Origin: Triatoma infestans
Taxonomy: Eukaryota > Arthropoda > Insecta > Hemiptera > Reduviidae
Direction of reading: 5' to 3'
Assembly (NCBI GenBank): GCA_011037195.1
Contig: JAAEAF010002640.1
Location: 1-64,000, forward strand
Length of the DNA stretch: 64,000 nt
Within the stretch, counting starts at the first letter, position 1. Every line of letters begins with the position of its first letter. The notes beneath the pieces were generated by a model that ran no database searches, had not been told where the DNA came from, and saw only the letters and a list, made by a program, of their open reading frames with translations. This document shows positions 32,861 through 42,860 of the stretch, one piece after another. Made by a program: the position numbers and the translations under genes.

Positions 32861-33590
32861 TTGTGGACTTGAACGTTCCGTTTGAACCAGGGTTTCTCCC
32901 AAGTCATTATTTGGTTAAATCTGCAGGAAGCACTTTCTCTAACGTTTCATTCAGAAATTTTTGTACATTACATACCTTCTTGAATTTACACCAAGTGTTA
33001 CATGTTTTGAGATTCCATAAGTATGAAAAAAGTCGTTTTCTTGCGAATGCTCTGTATCCAAATTGGCCCATATGAGAAATATATATTCACGGGAAACTTA
33101 AACTTGATATTTTCCGTGTAGATTTCCTGATTCTTGACCAGGATCCTTTAAATAGGACGTGCGACCGAAAGAAAATTTTGGTTGAAAAATTGATTCCTAT
33201 TGGAGGATTGCAGGGGATTCCCTGTCATTTCTCTGCAATATATATGTACTTAATTAAATAAATTGTTAGAATTTCATATTTGAAGGAAATCGGTTAACCG
33301 GATGTGTAATTTTACAGAACAATTATGGAGTTATTTCTTTTTTAATTTTCGAAAAATGCTGCACCGATTTAATTCTAACTTGGCACGTTAATTCCACAGA
33401 TTTAAGACTATCACCTTAGGGGGGGAGGGAATGTTGTTCCAGAAAAATTTAATTTTAGGCGGGAATCCTATTAGTTGGGCTTGACCTTTCATCTATGTAT
33501 TTATTACAAGGCCAATGTGAAGACATTTAATGATAACTCTAGCAAAAGAAAATTGTGTTCGTGGTTCCCACACCACATTTTTCGTATTCT
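32860..33590 (+). repeat. Dispersed repeat DR, diverged plus-strand copy
   Basis: Landmarks include gttttgagattccataagtatgaaaaaag, aaacttgatattttccgtg, ggaaatcggttaaccggatgtg, gggggggagggaatg and a tail with gtggttcccacacc near 33565. Strongly diverged relative to other copies. Confidence 0.6.
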
Positions 33591-34420
33591 TTTTAATTTT
33601 GTTGTAGAGAAATAAATACTCCATTACAAACGCCATTTTGTTTGTATTGTGTTTTATTTATATTTTTATTATACAAAAACCAAAAAATATACATATAACC
33701 GCATTACAAAAAAAACAACACAATAATAGACGAGTGTCCCAAATACAGAGATATACAAAAATACAGTCACCACAGAAACGAGCACATCCAGCCACCGCAC
33801 ACAACACACTGACGTCATAGTTATACGTAATACAAAAATACTAGGTATAAGACAGTGCACTTCCGCCCGCATAGGAAATTATTTTTTGAAAAAATTAAAT
33901 AAATTATTGTAATTACCTTAACAGTATGTGCTTACGAAATAAAATATACGTATTCCATAATATAATAATAATCCTATTAGGAGCTCAATTTCAGGCGAAA
34001 TTCTTCTTAATTTTTATTTTTTATTAATTTATTATTTTTTTCAATTTAAAAAGTGTCTTTGAAACTGGAAGAGTGCACTAACTATCGTGAGAGCGATGCA
34101 CTTCCACCACACATATATCACCACCGGGCAGTCCATCACCAGTGTCTTCACTTCTGCGCCTCGACTCCACTTCTCTGTCTGACCTGCAACATAAATATGA
34201 CCTTTAAGGAGGTGCACAAAAGGAAGGATAAATCATATCAGATGTGGAAATGTGAATAAATTCAAGAGTAAGTTTGTTTTTTTTAGACAGTTTGAAACGA
34301 TTTCCACAAGAATAAAGTAGGCGCTCGCTCAAGCAAAAATACTTGATACAACAGTTTGAGCCGGAAAAAAAGCAACAAAAAAAGTTTCAATAATAAATTG
34401 ATAAGCTGTTATGTGGGTGA
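33590..34420. other. Unassigned region
   Basis: AT-rich, with a less AT-rich patch at 34060-34200 (ccaccacacatatatcacc). No recognised product. Nothing more can be supported. Confidence 0.3.
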
Positions 34421-35095
34421 GTAGCAGGCCAAGTTTAAAACAAAATGATTGGTCTCTGTATTTATAGTATCACAAATTTAATGAAATATTAAAAAAACAC
34501 ATCGGTGTTTGTATGGAGGAAATTGCAGAAAAACTGAAAAAAAATCTAATCAGTGAAAACGCACTTCCAGTTATCCGATTTTCGTTCAGACTCGGAATTT
34601 TACAAACATATTTAATTCTAATTAATAATATTATTTAGATGATAGAAATGTATAATAAATTAAAATTACACTTTAGAGGAAAACTCACCCAAAGGACTCC
34701 TGAAATGAAATTTTCCCGGAGAAATGTTGCAAACAATAGTTGTAGCATCAATGTGTATTGTTGACATACGACCCAAGTTTAAAGAAAATCGCAGGAGCTG
34801 TCTACGAGAAAATCTCAAAAAAGTGAAAAAAAAAACATTCAGAGCAATGGTACTTGCGGTTGAGGAATTTTGACAAATGACTTTTTGCCGGATCCCATGG
34901 TGATCCGATTCAAACCGAAATCTAAAGTTTGAACTTTTTGCAATTTTTCGTTTTAGAGCTATGGTGTTCACATATGTACTTACATACACACATCCTTTTC
35001 TAAAAAGCACTTTTTTGGACTCAGGGGACCTCAAAACGTGTATTTCCGTTGAAAATTTGACACGATTACAATACTCCTCTGACTAGGAGTGAGAG
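34420..35095 (-). repeat. Dispersed repeat DR, well-preserved minus-strand copy
   Basis: Gives a nearly continuous DR: cacttccagttatccg, gtataataaattaaaattacactttagagg, gttgcaaacaatagttgtag, aaagaaaatcgcaggagctg, cggatcccatggtgatccg, ccttttctaaaaagcac and ggggacctcaaaacgtgtatttcc, ending at gactaggagtgagagaaag. The empty LINE target AATTAATA is visible around 34620. Confidence 0.75.
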
Positions 35096-35219
35096 AAAGA
35101 AAAAATTAAAAATTATATTGACCTTTACTTTTCTTTTTTTTATCTCAAACTTGATTTTTTCTGAAAATGTAATTCTGACAAAATTCTTTATTATGCATTT
35201 ACGAAAACAAGGGTAATTT

Positions 35220-36000
35220 TAAATTTCTCTTACTGCTGTAAGAGGTAATACCAAGATCGAGTCAAATTTAAAAATCATTGGAAATAGGTGTTTTGAAGTC
35301 CTGTTAGTAGAAATTAATTGAAGTCCTCTCAGTAGAAATTAATTGAAGTCCTCTCAGTAGAAATTAATTGAAGTCCTCTCAGCAGAAATTAATTGAAGTC
35401 CTGTTAGTAGAAATTAGTTGAAGTCCTCTCAGTAGAAATTAATTGAAGTCCTCTCAGCAGAAATTAATTGAAGTCCTCTCAGTAGAAATTAATTGAAGTC
35501 CTCTCAGCAGAAACTAATTGAAGTCCTGTTAGTAGAAATTAGTTGAAGTCCTGTTAGTAGAAATTAATTGAAGTCCTCTCAGTAGAAATAAATTGAAGTC
35601 CTCTCAGCAGAAATTAATTGAAGTCCTCTCAGCAGAAATTAATTGAAGTCCTGTTAGTAGAAATTAATTGAAGTCCTCTCAGTAGAAATTAATTGAAGTC
35701 CTCTCAGCAGAAATTAATTGAAGTCCTCTCAGTAGAAATTAATTGAAGTCCTCTCAGCAGAAACTAATTGAAGTCCTGTTAGTAGAAATTAGTTGAAGTC
35801 CTGTTAGTAGAAATTAATTGAAGTCCTCTCAGTAGAAATTAATTGAAGTCCTCTCAGCAGAAATTAATTGAAGTCCTCTCAGCAGAAATTAATTGAAGTC
35901 CTGTTAGTAGAAATTAATTGAAGTCCTGTCAGTAGAAATTAATTTTATAGTGAAATTTCTGGTTGAAAGAAAATTTTGTGTGATGTGAAATATGTGGTAC
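35220..36000 (+). repeat. DR edge expanded into a minisatellite
   Basis: Starts as DR (ctcttactgctgtaagaggtaatacc...ggaaataggtgttttgaagtcctg) and then becomes the 25-bp array. The repeat unit appears to derive from the DR sequence gaggtcccctgagtcc. Confidence 0.6.
35295..35944. repeat. 25-bp minisatellite, 26 units, with a 10-unit higher-order period
   Basis: The unit is gaagtcctctcagtagaaat plus taatt. All 26 units are exactly 25 bp (650 bp in total). Variants (ctgttag or ctctcag, tag or cag, aaatt or aaact, taatt or tagtt) recur in the same order in units 5-14 and 15-24, giving a 250-bp higher-order repeat with a few differences. There are no spacers, so this is not CRISPR-like. Confidence 0.95.
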
Positions 36001-36360
36001 AGGAAAAGGCACAGCAAGCAGGAACTAGTTGTTCCCTTTAAATTCGATTAAATCCGACACGAAAATTTTGTTAAAAATCGAAATCGATTGGAAATGGAAT
36101 AAATTAGAGAATAAGTTTATTTTTTTAATTTTTTTTTAGACAGTTGGAAACGATTTCCATTAGAATGAAATGCTAACTGCACATATAATAATCTTGTCTC
36201 TTTTATTTGAAGTAGAAAATAATATTTTTGGCGTCTAGGAAATTTGTGAGTTCGTCTGAACTTCAACTCTATAACTGGTGTTACTATGGAGACGCCAGAG
36301 GGCACTGTTGTACTCACATTCAGATATATCATGTGCCCTACAAATTAATAAATATTATCT
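36000..36360. other. Unassigned spacer
   Basis: Short AT-rich region with a 71-codon minus ORF lacking any motif. Nothing recognised. Confidence 0.3.
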
Positions 36361-36597
36361 TCACATATGGGGTTATGTTTCCCTTTTAAGTGCTATTTCA
36401 ATTTATTATATAATTGTATCAACTAAACATTATTAAATACAATTGAATACTATTGCCAATATTCTGGGTTTGAAGAAAATCGGTTGACCGGAAGTGCGTT
36501 TTTTCGGTTTTCTGAGATTTTCTCGTAAACGGTTTCAACTATTTTCTAAACTTGTTATTCCGACTACACATATATAGAGTTTAAACTGTTATTTAAA

Positions 36598-36865
36598 ACA
36601 ATGAGATGTTTGTACGGCAATGGCCAGAGGAGTTTTTAAAGAAAAAGAATTCTTTGTTGCTTTACGTTTCGGGTACCATTGGTGCCCTTCTTCAGGAGCT
36701 CTGTAAAAATTTATTGGAGAAAATACAGCATTTTACAGTATAGTGGTTGTAAAAAAGTGCATAGATTTATAACAAAAAAAAAAAAAATTAAATCAAAGAA
36801 ATGTTAACAGAAGAAATTATAAAACAGAAGTGTTTTATAATGTTGTTTTATAATTTTATATGTTT
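36598..36865 (-). mobile_element. Hammerhead-containing insertion, 268 bp, 9-bp target duplication
   Basis: TTATTTAAA at 36589-36597 and 36866-36874 bounds a block absent from other DR copies, where aacttttatttgaaacattt is continuous. The block contains one hammerhead-like core on the minus strand and an A-rich run (36775-36787). No ORF. It is unlike the two palindromic insertions because only one ribozyme-like unit is present. Confidence 0.65.
36652..36705 (-). ncRNA. Hammerhead ribozyme candidate
   Basis: The minus strand reads CTGAAGA (36695-36689) and stem II GGGcACC-AAT-GGTaCCC (6 pairs, one mismatch). It continues with GAAAC (36670-36666), a self-complementary ACGT as stem III, and A at the cleavage site. 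Stem I pairs GCT with AGC after one mismatch. All core residues are met. Confidence 0.6.
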
Positions 36866-36911
36866 TATTTAAACCATTTCTCCGAAAAAATTCATTTCGT
36901 TTTAGGCCCCC

Positions 36912-37268
36912 CTAAAATAGGCCAAATTTATATTTCAATTGACTGTGTAATTTCGTAAGAAACAAGTAACAAGTGCGATGTTTTTTAACAAAAAAGTGGT
37001 TGTAATCAAATTCTGGCATATCGCGCAAATAATAATAAGCCTGATACTCAAAACTTAATTTTGAAACTTCTACATTAAAATACGGTGTCAAATCAGTCTT
37101 AGTGATGTAAGATAGTACTCTGTTCGAATTACGAACCCCTTGCACGTTAACATTTTCAGTGTCGAAACAGAAACAAATGAATTCCCTTACCTGTTCGTAT
37201 CTAACGGGTTCTTCAAATTTGAAATAGCAGTGGAGATGCGTTTGACAACACACAAATGATTAAGTTAT
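36912..37268 (-). pseudogene. rep: Viral Rep nuclease (HUH) domain, 5'-truncated and inverted
   Basis: The minus frame includes THLHCYFKF, the two-His metal-binding motif II, and 40 residues later RVLSYITK, the YxxK motif III with its catalytic Tyr. A linker region (FEYQAYYYLRDMPEF) follows, as in CRESS Reps. Motif I is missing: a TAA lies just before the preserved segment. The nuclease nicks the viral origin to start rolling-circle replication. Its strand is opposite to the helicase half immediately adjacent, so a local inversion of roughly 330 bp has taken place. The segment is shorter than an intact domain. Confidence 0.75.
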
Positions 37269-37272
37269 TATT

Positions 37273-37703
37273 ACAAAAAAAGGCATCTCTATTTATTTGG
37301 TGAAAGCAATGTTGGTAAAACTTATTTCACGATGTTACTGAGTAAATACTTGGGTAATCGTGTGTACTACGCGTCAGACGAAAAACCGCTTTTCGATATT
37401 TGTTCTGATCACAAATTAATTATATTTGAAGAATTTGATATTAGAAAGTATAATTTAGAATGGTTAAAGCAATTATTAGCTGGTGATGTTTGCTACATAA
37501 AACGGAAGTACGCTGGCGAACGTGTGTACGTCAATACAATACCAATTATTCTAGTCAGTAACTACAGACCAATTAATGGCACAGCATTTCTAAACCGACT
37601 ACATGTAATTGAGGCTGACTGTATGTTACAGGATATCGAAGAAGGAACTTCACAAGAAGTTACAACTTTCCATATCGGAGACGATTCTACTGATACCGAC
37701 TAA
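37273..37703 (+). pseudogene. rep: Viral Rep helicase (SF3) domain
   Basis: The open frame has Walker A GESNVGKT at 37299-37322, Walker B KLIIFEEFD near 37413-37439 and motif C PIILVSNY near 37548. The spacing is normal for CRESS Rep helicases. It ends in an acidic tail (GDDSTDTD) with stop TAA at 37701-37703. It has no stops from Walker A to the end. The nuclease half that should precede it lies on the opposite strand. The cap ATG begins 2 bp after the rep stop. Confidence 0.85.
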
Positions 37704-37705
37704 AC

Positions 37706-38552
37706 ATGTACTACCGAAGACGATACAGACGATACTACAGGAGAATACCACGACGTTATATTGGTACTTGGAATTACAGTCCTATTACTTACTTCACTCA
37801 CAAATTTACAAAAGTTGGTAGTTTATTGACAATGGGTGGATTCGGATCTAACTTCGAGGAATTTCAGTGTATGATATATCCATATGGAGCTCCCACAAAT
37901 TTGGCGGGAGATCCAAACGATTGGGGTACCAATCCTGAAATAAAAATGATACTAGCCAGATATTCTAAATTTAAATTATACAAAGTTACTCAGGTTATAC
38001 ACCAGATTAAGCCGTTCACTTTCAGCGATAGCTGATGAACATGCCACGGCTGAACAAAAGTACGCCATTGCAAAGTACTATCAAGACCGGTATGCAGTTC
38101 AAACCGATCCAAGTAGAACTGAAATTGATAACTTAGATAACTACGTGTTCAATGAGACACCACTAACTAATGCTTCAATGCAGACATTTCGAACTGGTAA
38201 CATTACATTATACGATGACGAAATTTCATACTCCGACATTGGTGACAACTTAGACTTACCAGCTAAACGAGATAAAAAAATTACTCCCCAAAGTCGTTTG
38301 ATAACACGCTATTACCCAAAGTGCCAACGTTATGCATCTACCAACAATTTTTATATGAGTCAAAGTTCTAGTTTTATTAAGTGGTTGAATTTGCAACATG
38401 CACTGCGGGCACCTACGTTGCTATATGGTCGTTTGATGCCAGAATTAATACCAGCATCTATGAAAGACGACACTTTTAGATTAATTGGTTCATATGCTGT
38501 TTGTGAAGTGAAAATTTATTACACTATTAAATTTTGTGGCTTCCGTGTATAG
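37706..38552 (+). pseudogene. cap: Viral capsid protein, one frameshift
   Basis: The start at 37706 gives a strongly basic N-terminus (MYYRRRYRRYYRR), the DNA-binding arm typical of circo/cyclo-like capsids. A beta-rich body follows (TYFTHKFTKVGSLLTMGG). A single-base frameshift lies near 38010-38030, where the first frame ends in SFS-like residues and TGA. The second frame then runs open to 38552, with EVKIYYTIKFCGFRV as the last strand. Total length of about 280 codons is normal for a small CRESS capsid. No family-level assignment is made. Confidence 0.75.
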
Positions 38553-38569
38553 GAGGTGTATAGGGGGTG

Positions 38570-38745
38570 AATAGGGGATGTATGTTTTCTCAAAAAAACA
38601 TTTTATTGCAGTTGAGATGCTCCCACTGATATAAAACTGAAGACAAATAAACATTTAGTGTAAATTATTAGGTTTGAATAAAATTTGCCACTTGAAACTG
38701 CAGTAAGAGAAGGTCTGCAACATGGCAATCTGAGCCACATACTCC
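38570..38745 (+). repeat. Dispersed repeat DR, right part after the viral copy
   Basis: Resumes with ggggatgtatgttttctc, gatgctcccactgatataaaactg, ttaggtttgaataaaatttgcc and gcagtaagagaaggtctgc, the last part of DR. Confidence 0.65.
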
Positions 38746-39590
38746 CTTTCAAAGGTGTTGTCTCTATTAGTTTCCTAATGGATGGATAATTCTTTTGTTA
38801 TAGTTATCATTCTTTTTATTTTTTAATAATTTATGGAACCATCCATTTATTTATTATTTTCTGTTTACTTTTACACTTGCCTACCTCCATCGATCGAAAT
38901 ATTAAGTTACGCAATTGAAGGAAGAAGTCTAGTTGTAGAATCCTTGAGTCCTTTAGTGTTATTTATGTAAGACAATAGGATTGTGTCGGACAGTATCTTC
39001 AGTCTTAGATCTCAGTTTTTATTTACGTAAATGTCTGAGTTGGACATATTGAGAGAAATAACACCATGTCAATTCCAGGCAATTTTCTTTCTGACTGTTT
39101 TCATACACAACGGTTTCCTTCATTGAACGCTTCCAAACCCACAACTGCAATTTACATTCTCTGATTACGTCATTCGTTTTCGAAAGAAATGTGGCCTACT
39201 ATGGAGACTTATTTTAGGTAAAAGAAATTTATATTAAACTGGCGTAAGTAAGCTAAGTACTAACGTTAGTAAATAATTATTTACTAACGTTAGTACTTAG
39301 CTTAAATTAAATTAAATTAAATTTTAATTTAAAAGCTTAATTAAATTAAAACAATTGGACAAATGGAATGATTATTATTTCAGAGGATCTTGACCGTCCC
39401 GGGGGGGGAGGGGGGGGGGGTTGAACACTTACTATTGAACAGGAACAGGTACTGACGTCACTGTAGGTAACTCCTAAGTCTCAAAGGAATCGGTATTTTG
39501 GCCGCACTATCAGCGATCTCTAATAGCTAGAAAGCAGATGTTTAACCAGTTCAAGGTATGTTTACATTAGAGTTGGTTTGTTATGTTTTT
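38745..39590. other. Unassigned region with palindrome and G-tract
   Basis: No gene recognised. It contains the perfect palindrome 39250-39303, an attaaatt-type tandem (39304-39350) and a run of G with few interruptions (39400-39420). Confidence 0.5.
39250..39303. repeat. Perfect 54-bp palindrome
   Basis: Each 27-bp arm begins aagctaagtactaacgttag and reads identically on both strands with no spacer. It would extrude as a long hairpin. The palindromic word taacgtta recurs inside each arm. Confidence 0.95.
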
Positions 39591-39700
39591 TTACTGCTTT
39601 AAGAGGAGCGATCGTATCAAATTTTCGATATTACGTTTTCACCGGAAATATGTCTCCAGGTTCCCTGTATATGAAACAAATCTACTGTGAAAACCCACAC
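39590..39700 (+). repeat. Short DR 5' edge
   Basis: Contains tttactgctttaagaggagcgatcg, tcaaattttcgatattacg and caccggaaatatg, then breaks off into a minus-strand DR copy. Confidence 0.55.
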
Positions 39701-40720
39701 GACTTTCTCTTACACAATTTAATCTAATTAAGAAATTTTCTTAAAAATTGCAACGTTACAATGTTAATTGGGGTGGAATTTAATTGTTTACCTGAGCGGC
39801 CTTATCTGGAGCACTCTATGTCAAAACCAGGAATGTTTGTGCAAATTTAAATGTAAACAAACTCCCAGACCTCCAATATCCCACAAATATCAATATTTTC
39901 AGAAAAATGTTACAAATAAAAGTGTTACGGTTCTGTCTATGCAGCAGTGCATTCCAAGTTTGAAGAAAATCGTTGTAACTGTTTTCGAGAAAATTCTAAA
40001 AAACTCACAAACCTATTCTGAAAAATCGCATTGCCGGTAAACCGATTTCTTGAAATTTGAAATTCTAGCAATGCGACTAATGTGTATTGTTAATTCCTTG
40101 CTAAAAACCAAATATTATACTGAAGCGGTATTTAGAGGGAAGTATAACGGTACTGTTCTCCCAGAAACTCACAAACCTATTCTGAAAAATCGCACTGCCG
40201 GTAAACCGATTTCTTGAAATTTGAAATTCTAGCAATGCGACTAATGTGTATTGTTAATTCCTTGCTAAAAACCAAATATTATACTGAAGCGGTATTTAGA
40301 GGGAAGTATAACGGTACTGTTCTCCCAGAAAACTCTATACAATCATTTCCTAGGAAAATGTTTAATATAAGTGATAGGATTTAGTGTGTAGATAATATTA
40401 GAATTACAAAGAAAACCAGTGGCGCCGTTTTCGAGACAATCACGAAAACTGAAGAAAAACATTCACTAATGTCGCACTTCTGGTTGAGGACTTTGCACGA
40501 AATCTTCGTGTCTGATACGGTGGTGGTACCTAAACAGAATACCAAGTTGGAGCTTTCCGCGGCATTTCGTTTTTGAGTATTTTGTAAACATACCTACACA
40601 CAGACCATTCTTTCAAAACATTTCTTTCGTATTCAAGGACGCCAAAACATATATTATTGGTAAAAAGTCAATTTCGAAAGCCTGGTAAGATCGCAATACT
40701 TGCTCTTACTATGGAATAAG
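39700..40720 (-). repeat. Dispersed repeat DR, minus-strand copy with internal tandem duplication
   Basis: Landmarks include acgactttctcttacac, ttacaaataaaagtgttacgg and aagaaaatcgttgtaactg. It then has two copies of a 164-bp segment (40001-40328), agtggcgccgttttcgag, cacttctggttgagg, cttcgtgtctgatacgg and the edge gcaatacttgctcttac. Confidence 0.75.
40001..40328. repeat. Tandem duplication, two units of 164 bp
   Basis: Unit 1 starts aaactcacaaacctattctg at 40001 and unit 2 starts with the same word at 40165. By eye they differ at one position (cattgcc or cactgcc). This is a recent local duplication inside a DR copy. Confidence 0.9.
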
Positions 40721-41060
40721 AGAAAGTAAAGAAGGTTTTTTCCGAATGGACTGCGTTTTGTGTGAAAGAATGTGACAAAAAGGAAAAACCGCAGGAAAGA
40801 TAGTACCACGCATCTGCACATGAAGGCATCGGACAAAATCAGTTGGATCTGTGGGAAGAGCGACTTCGCTCAATAGTTCTTCACTTCTTTTGCAATTTTC
40901 TACTATAGAAAACGACTCCAATGAGTTTTCTTTCAACTTTGCATACTAACTGGACAAATAAAGAAGGCCTATGCCTTTTATTTCGAACGTTTTTCAAGCG
41001 TCCTGGAGGAAACTGCAGTGTTTATGCTTCCCTCTTTAAATGTCAATTTAGTCACTGTAG
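40715..41060 (+). repeat. Dispersed repeat DR, plus-strand partial copy
   Basis: Contains tactatggaataagagaaagtaaagaagg, caaaaaggaaaaaccgcagg, gatctgtgggaagagcgac, aacgactccaatgag, ttgcatactaactgg and ttatttcgaacg. Confidence 0.6.
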
Positions 41061-41640
41061 CATTAAATACATTACTGGAATCCCAAATTTAAGTGGAAAC
41101 TATGATTTAGACTTTCAAGTGTCATCACAAGTTTTTCTGCGGTCTGTCCTGTGGACGCTGCCATACAGTCACATTCAGGTCTCCTGAACCCTAAAAAACC
41201 AACAAGTTATAATCCCCATCATTTAAATTTATTTATAATGCCAAAGCTAACTAAACTTTTTGTAAAACAATCCTAAGTTAGATTTGTTTTTCTTTGATGG
41301 CCTCGGATCATTGACCTCAATCTTCCAGGGTTTTCGTCCAGTAAAGGACCTTGGTAACAGTATGCTGTCACAGAATGCAGGAGGACACAGAAGATGGCCC
41401 ACAGCGGCTGTACAGTTATCATATCACACATGCAGATGGTGGGTAAATGTCCTAAAACCAATTAGATTATGTATGGGGAAACCAAAGTCATGGTATAATC
41501 AATCACAGATAGTGTTTGTCCTCATTTAATGTTCATAATTCTATATGATTCTACGGATTCTCATGTCATGTCCCGATATGCTGATTGCTGCGTCTTCAGA
41601 TCGTAATATCATACAATATTGCAAACAAATCTCTTCCAAA
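41060..41640. other. Unassigned region
   Basis: No repeat or gene signature recognised. A cluster of overlapping short frames on both strands (41273-41529) has no conserved motif. Confidence 0.3.
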
Positions 41641-41975
41641 ACAGTTACACTACCTCTCCCTTAGTGGCATTATTGAAATATTAATTTGATAAATTTTCTT
41701 TAAACTTGGAATTTTTACTAAACATATAATAATCCATTATACTTGTACATACAGACAAACGGTGGCAATTATAGTTACTGTTTGTTTGGGATGGCAGCAC
41801 TCTCTGTAAGCGGTGAGTGTATCTAAATGGAACATCAAGTTTGAACTTTCTTCCCCAGTCAGCCTCTACCTCAACTGTTATTTACGATGGAAATACAATT
41901 TCGTAAATTTGCTACCATCACAATACTTCCGGTTACAGCAGTCAGAGAAAATTGCCGTTTTTCAGCATTGCGGAC
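41640..41975 (-). repeat. Dispersed repeat DR, minus-strand fragment
   Basis: Contains gataaattttctttaaacttggaatttttac and a distal edge aatacttccggttacagcagtcagagaaaattgcc. The middle is diverged. Confidence 0.5.
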
Positions 41976-42480
41976 CAACTAGCCGTTGGAGCAAATCTGT
42001 TTACATGACGGTTAGAGTCACAATGCCCATTATACAAGCTAAATAAACTATTAGCTTTCTGGTACCTAAATCGGTAACTAATAATAAGTGCGCTATTTAT
42101 CACAACGATTGGTAAAATCGAAATACTGTTCAATTAAGTAAATTAAAGAAGAGGTGCAGGGAGGAGAGCATGCCGTGGTACACTCAAGTCCATTAGGAGC
42201 CTGCTATCAGTTAAATTAAGTGAGTTCCATTTATTATCATTCATAAGTACCATTTATATAAATAGTTCGTATGTGTGTATGAGGATAAAGTAGTACGTAT
42301 TTTTATAATATGCAGGCAGAAAGGAACTGTTCTAGTTTACCAAAATATATCCGGCCATAGTTCAGCACTACAATTCGTTGAAACGTTCGTATGTGCGTGC
42401 GATCTTACTTATTACTACAGACATTCAGATGAAATCATCAACCTCCATCCTCCCATCTTCCTAATACATTATATAATTTC
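41975..42480. other. Unassigned region
   Basis: AT-rich with no recognised feature. Confidence 0.3.
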
Positions 42481-42860
42481 TGGTGTGAAATGTTCACACG
42501 ACTTCCTCTTGATCAACTAGTTAATACAATTATAAAATAGACTATTTTGCTTTAAACTTGAAATTTTATTGGCAGTTTAATTTGCCCTAAAATAAATATA
42601 ATTATAGCAGAGAAAGATTGCCCCAGATCAATCCTCAGAAACATTTGAAATCTACAGCACAGATTGCCCAGAACCTTCCAAAATCAAATTTTCCTCCACA
42701 AAAATCTTTACTATCAAAAGAATTAATAGCTTTACATCTGTGCAATCAGTATTCCAAGTGTTCAAAAAACTGTTAGAGTATTTTGGAGAAAAAGGCGAAA
42801 CAAAATGCAGTAATGCTGCACTTCCGGTTAGTGGATTTAGATCGACACTTTCTCGTCAGG
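42480..42860 (-). repeat. Dispersed repeat DR, minus-strand partial copy
   Basis: Contains gtgaaatgttcacacgacttcctc, ttaaacttgaaattttattgg, gttagagtattttggag and gcacttccggttagtgg. Confidence 0.6.

Larger units (their letters stand above)
36360..36915 (+). repeat. Dispersed repeat DR, plus-strand copy, left part (split by hammerhead insertion and viral copy)
   Basis: Contains ggggttatgtttcccttttaagtgc, gaagaaaatcggttgaccggaagtg and tctcgtaaacggtttcaac, then the insertion at 36598-36865, then ccatttctccgaaaaaattc up to ttttaggcccccct. DR resumes after the viral block at about 38570. Confidence 0.7.
36915..38570. other. Endogenous viral element: CRESS-DNA virus (circo/cyclo-like) rep and cap
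   Basis: A block of about 1.65 kb interrupts a DR copy. It encodes an HUH-type Rep nuclease half (minus strand), a superfamily 3 helicase half (plus strand) and an arginine-rich capsid protein (plus strand). These are the two genes of small circular Rep-encoding ssDNA viruses. Frame breaks and an inverted segment show that it is a fossil, not a replicating genome. No origin nonanucleotide hairpin was found at its edges, and no clean target duplication flanks it. The family within Cressdnaviricota cannot be fixed from motifs alone. Confidence 0.8.

Noticed and set aside
35295..35944. Regular 25-bp repeats as a CRISPR array
   Set aside because: Units abut each other with no unique spacers; it is a minisatellite in a eukaryotic window.
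36912..38552. Parvovirus or densovirus copy instead of a CRESS virus
   Set aside because: The YxxK spacing, compact SF3 helicase and Arg-rich short capsid fit CRESS viruses better. No VP1-type phospholipase motif and no long NS1 were seen.
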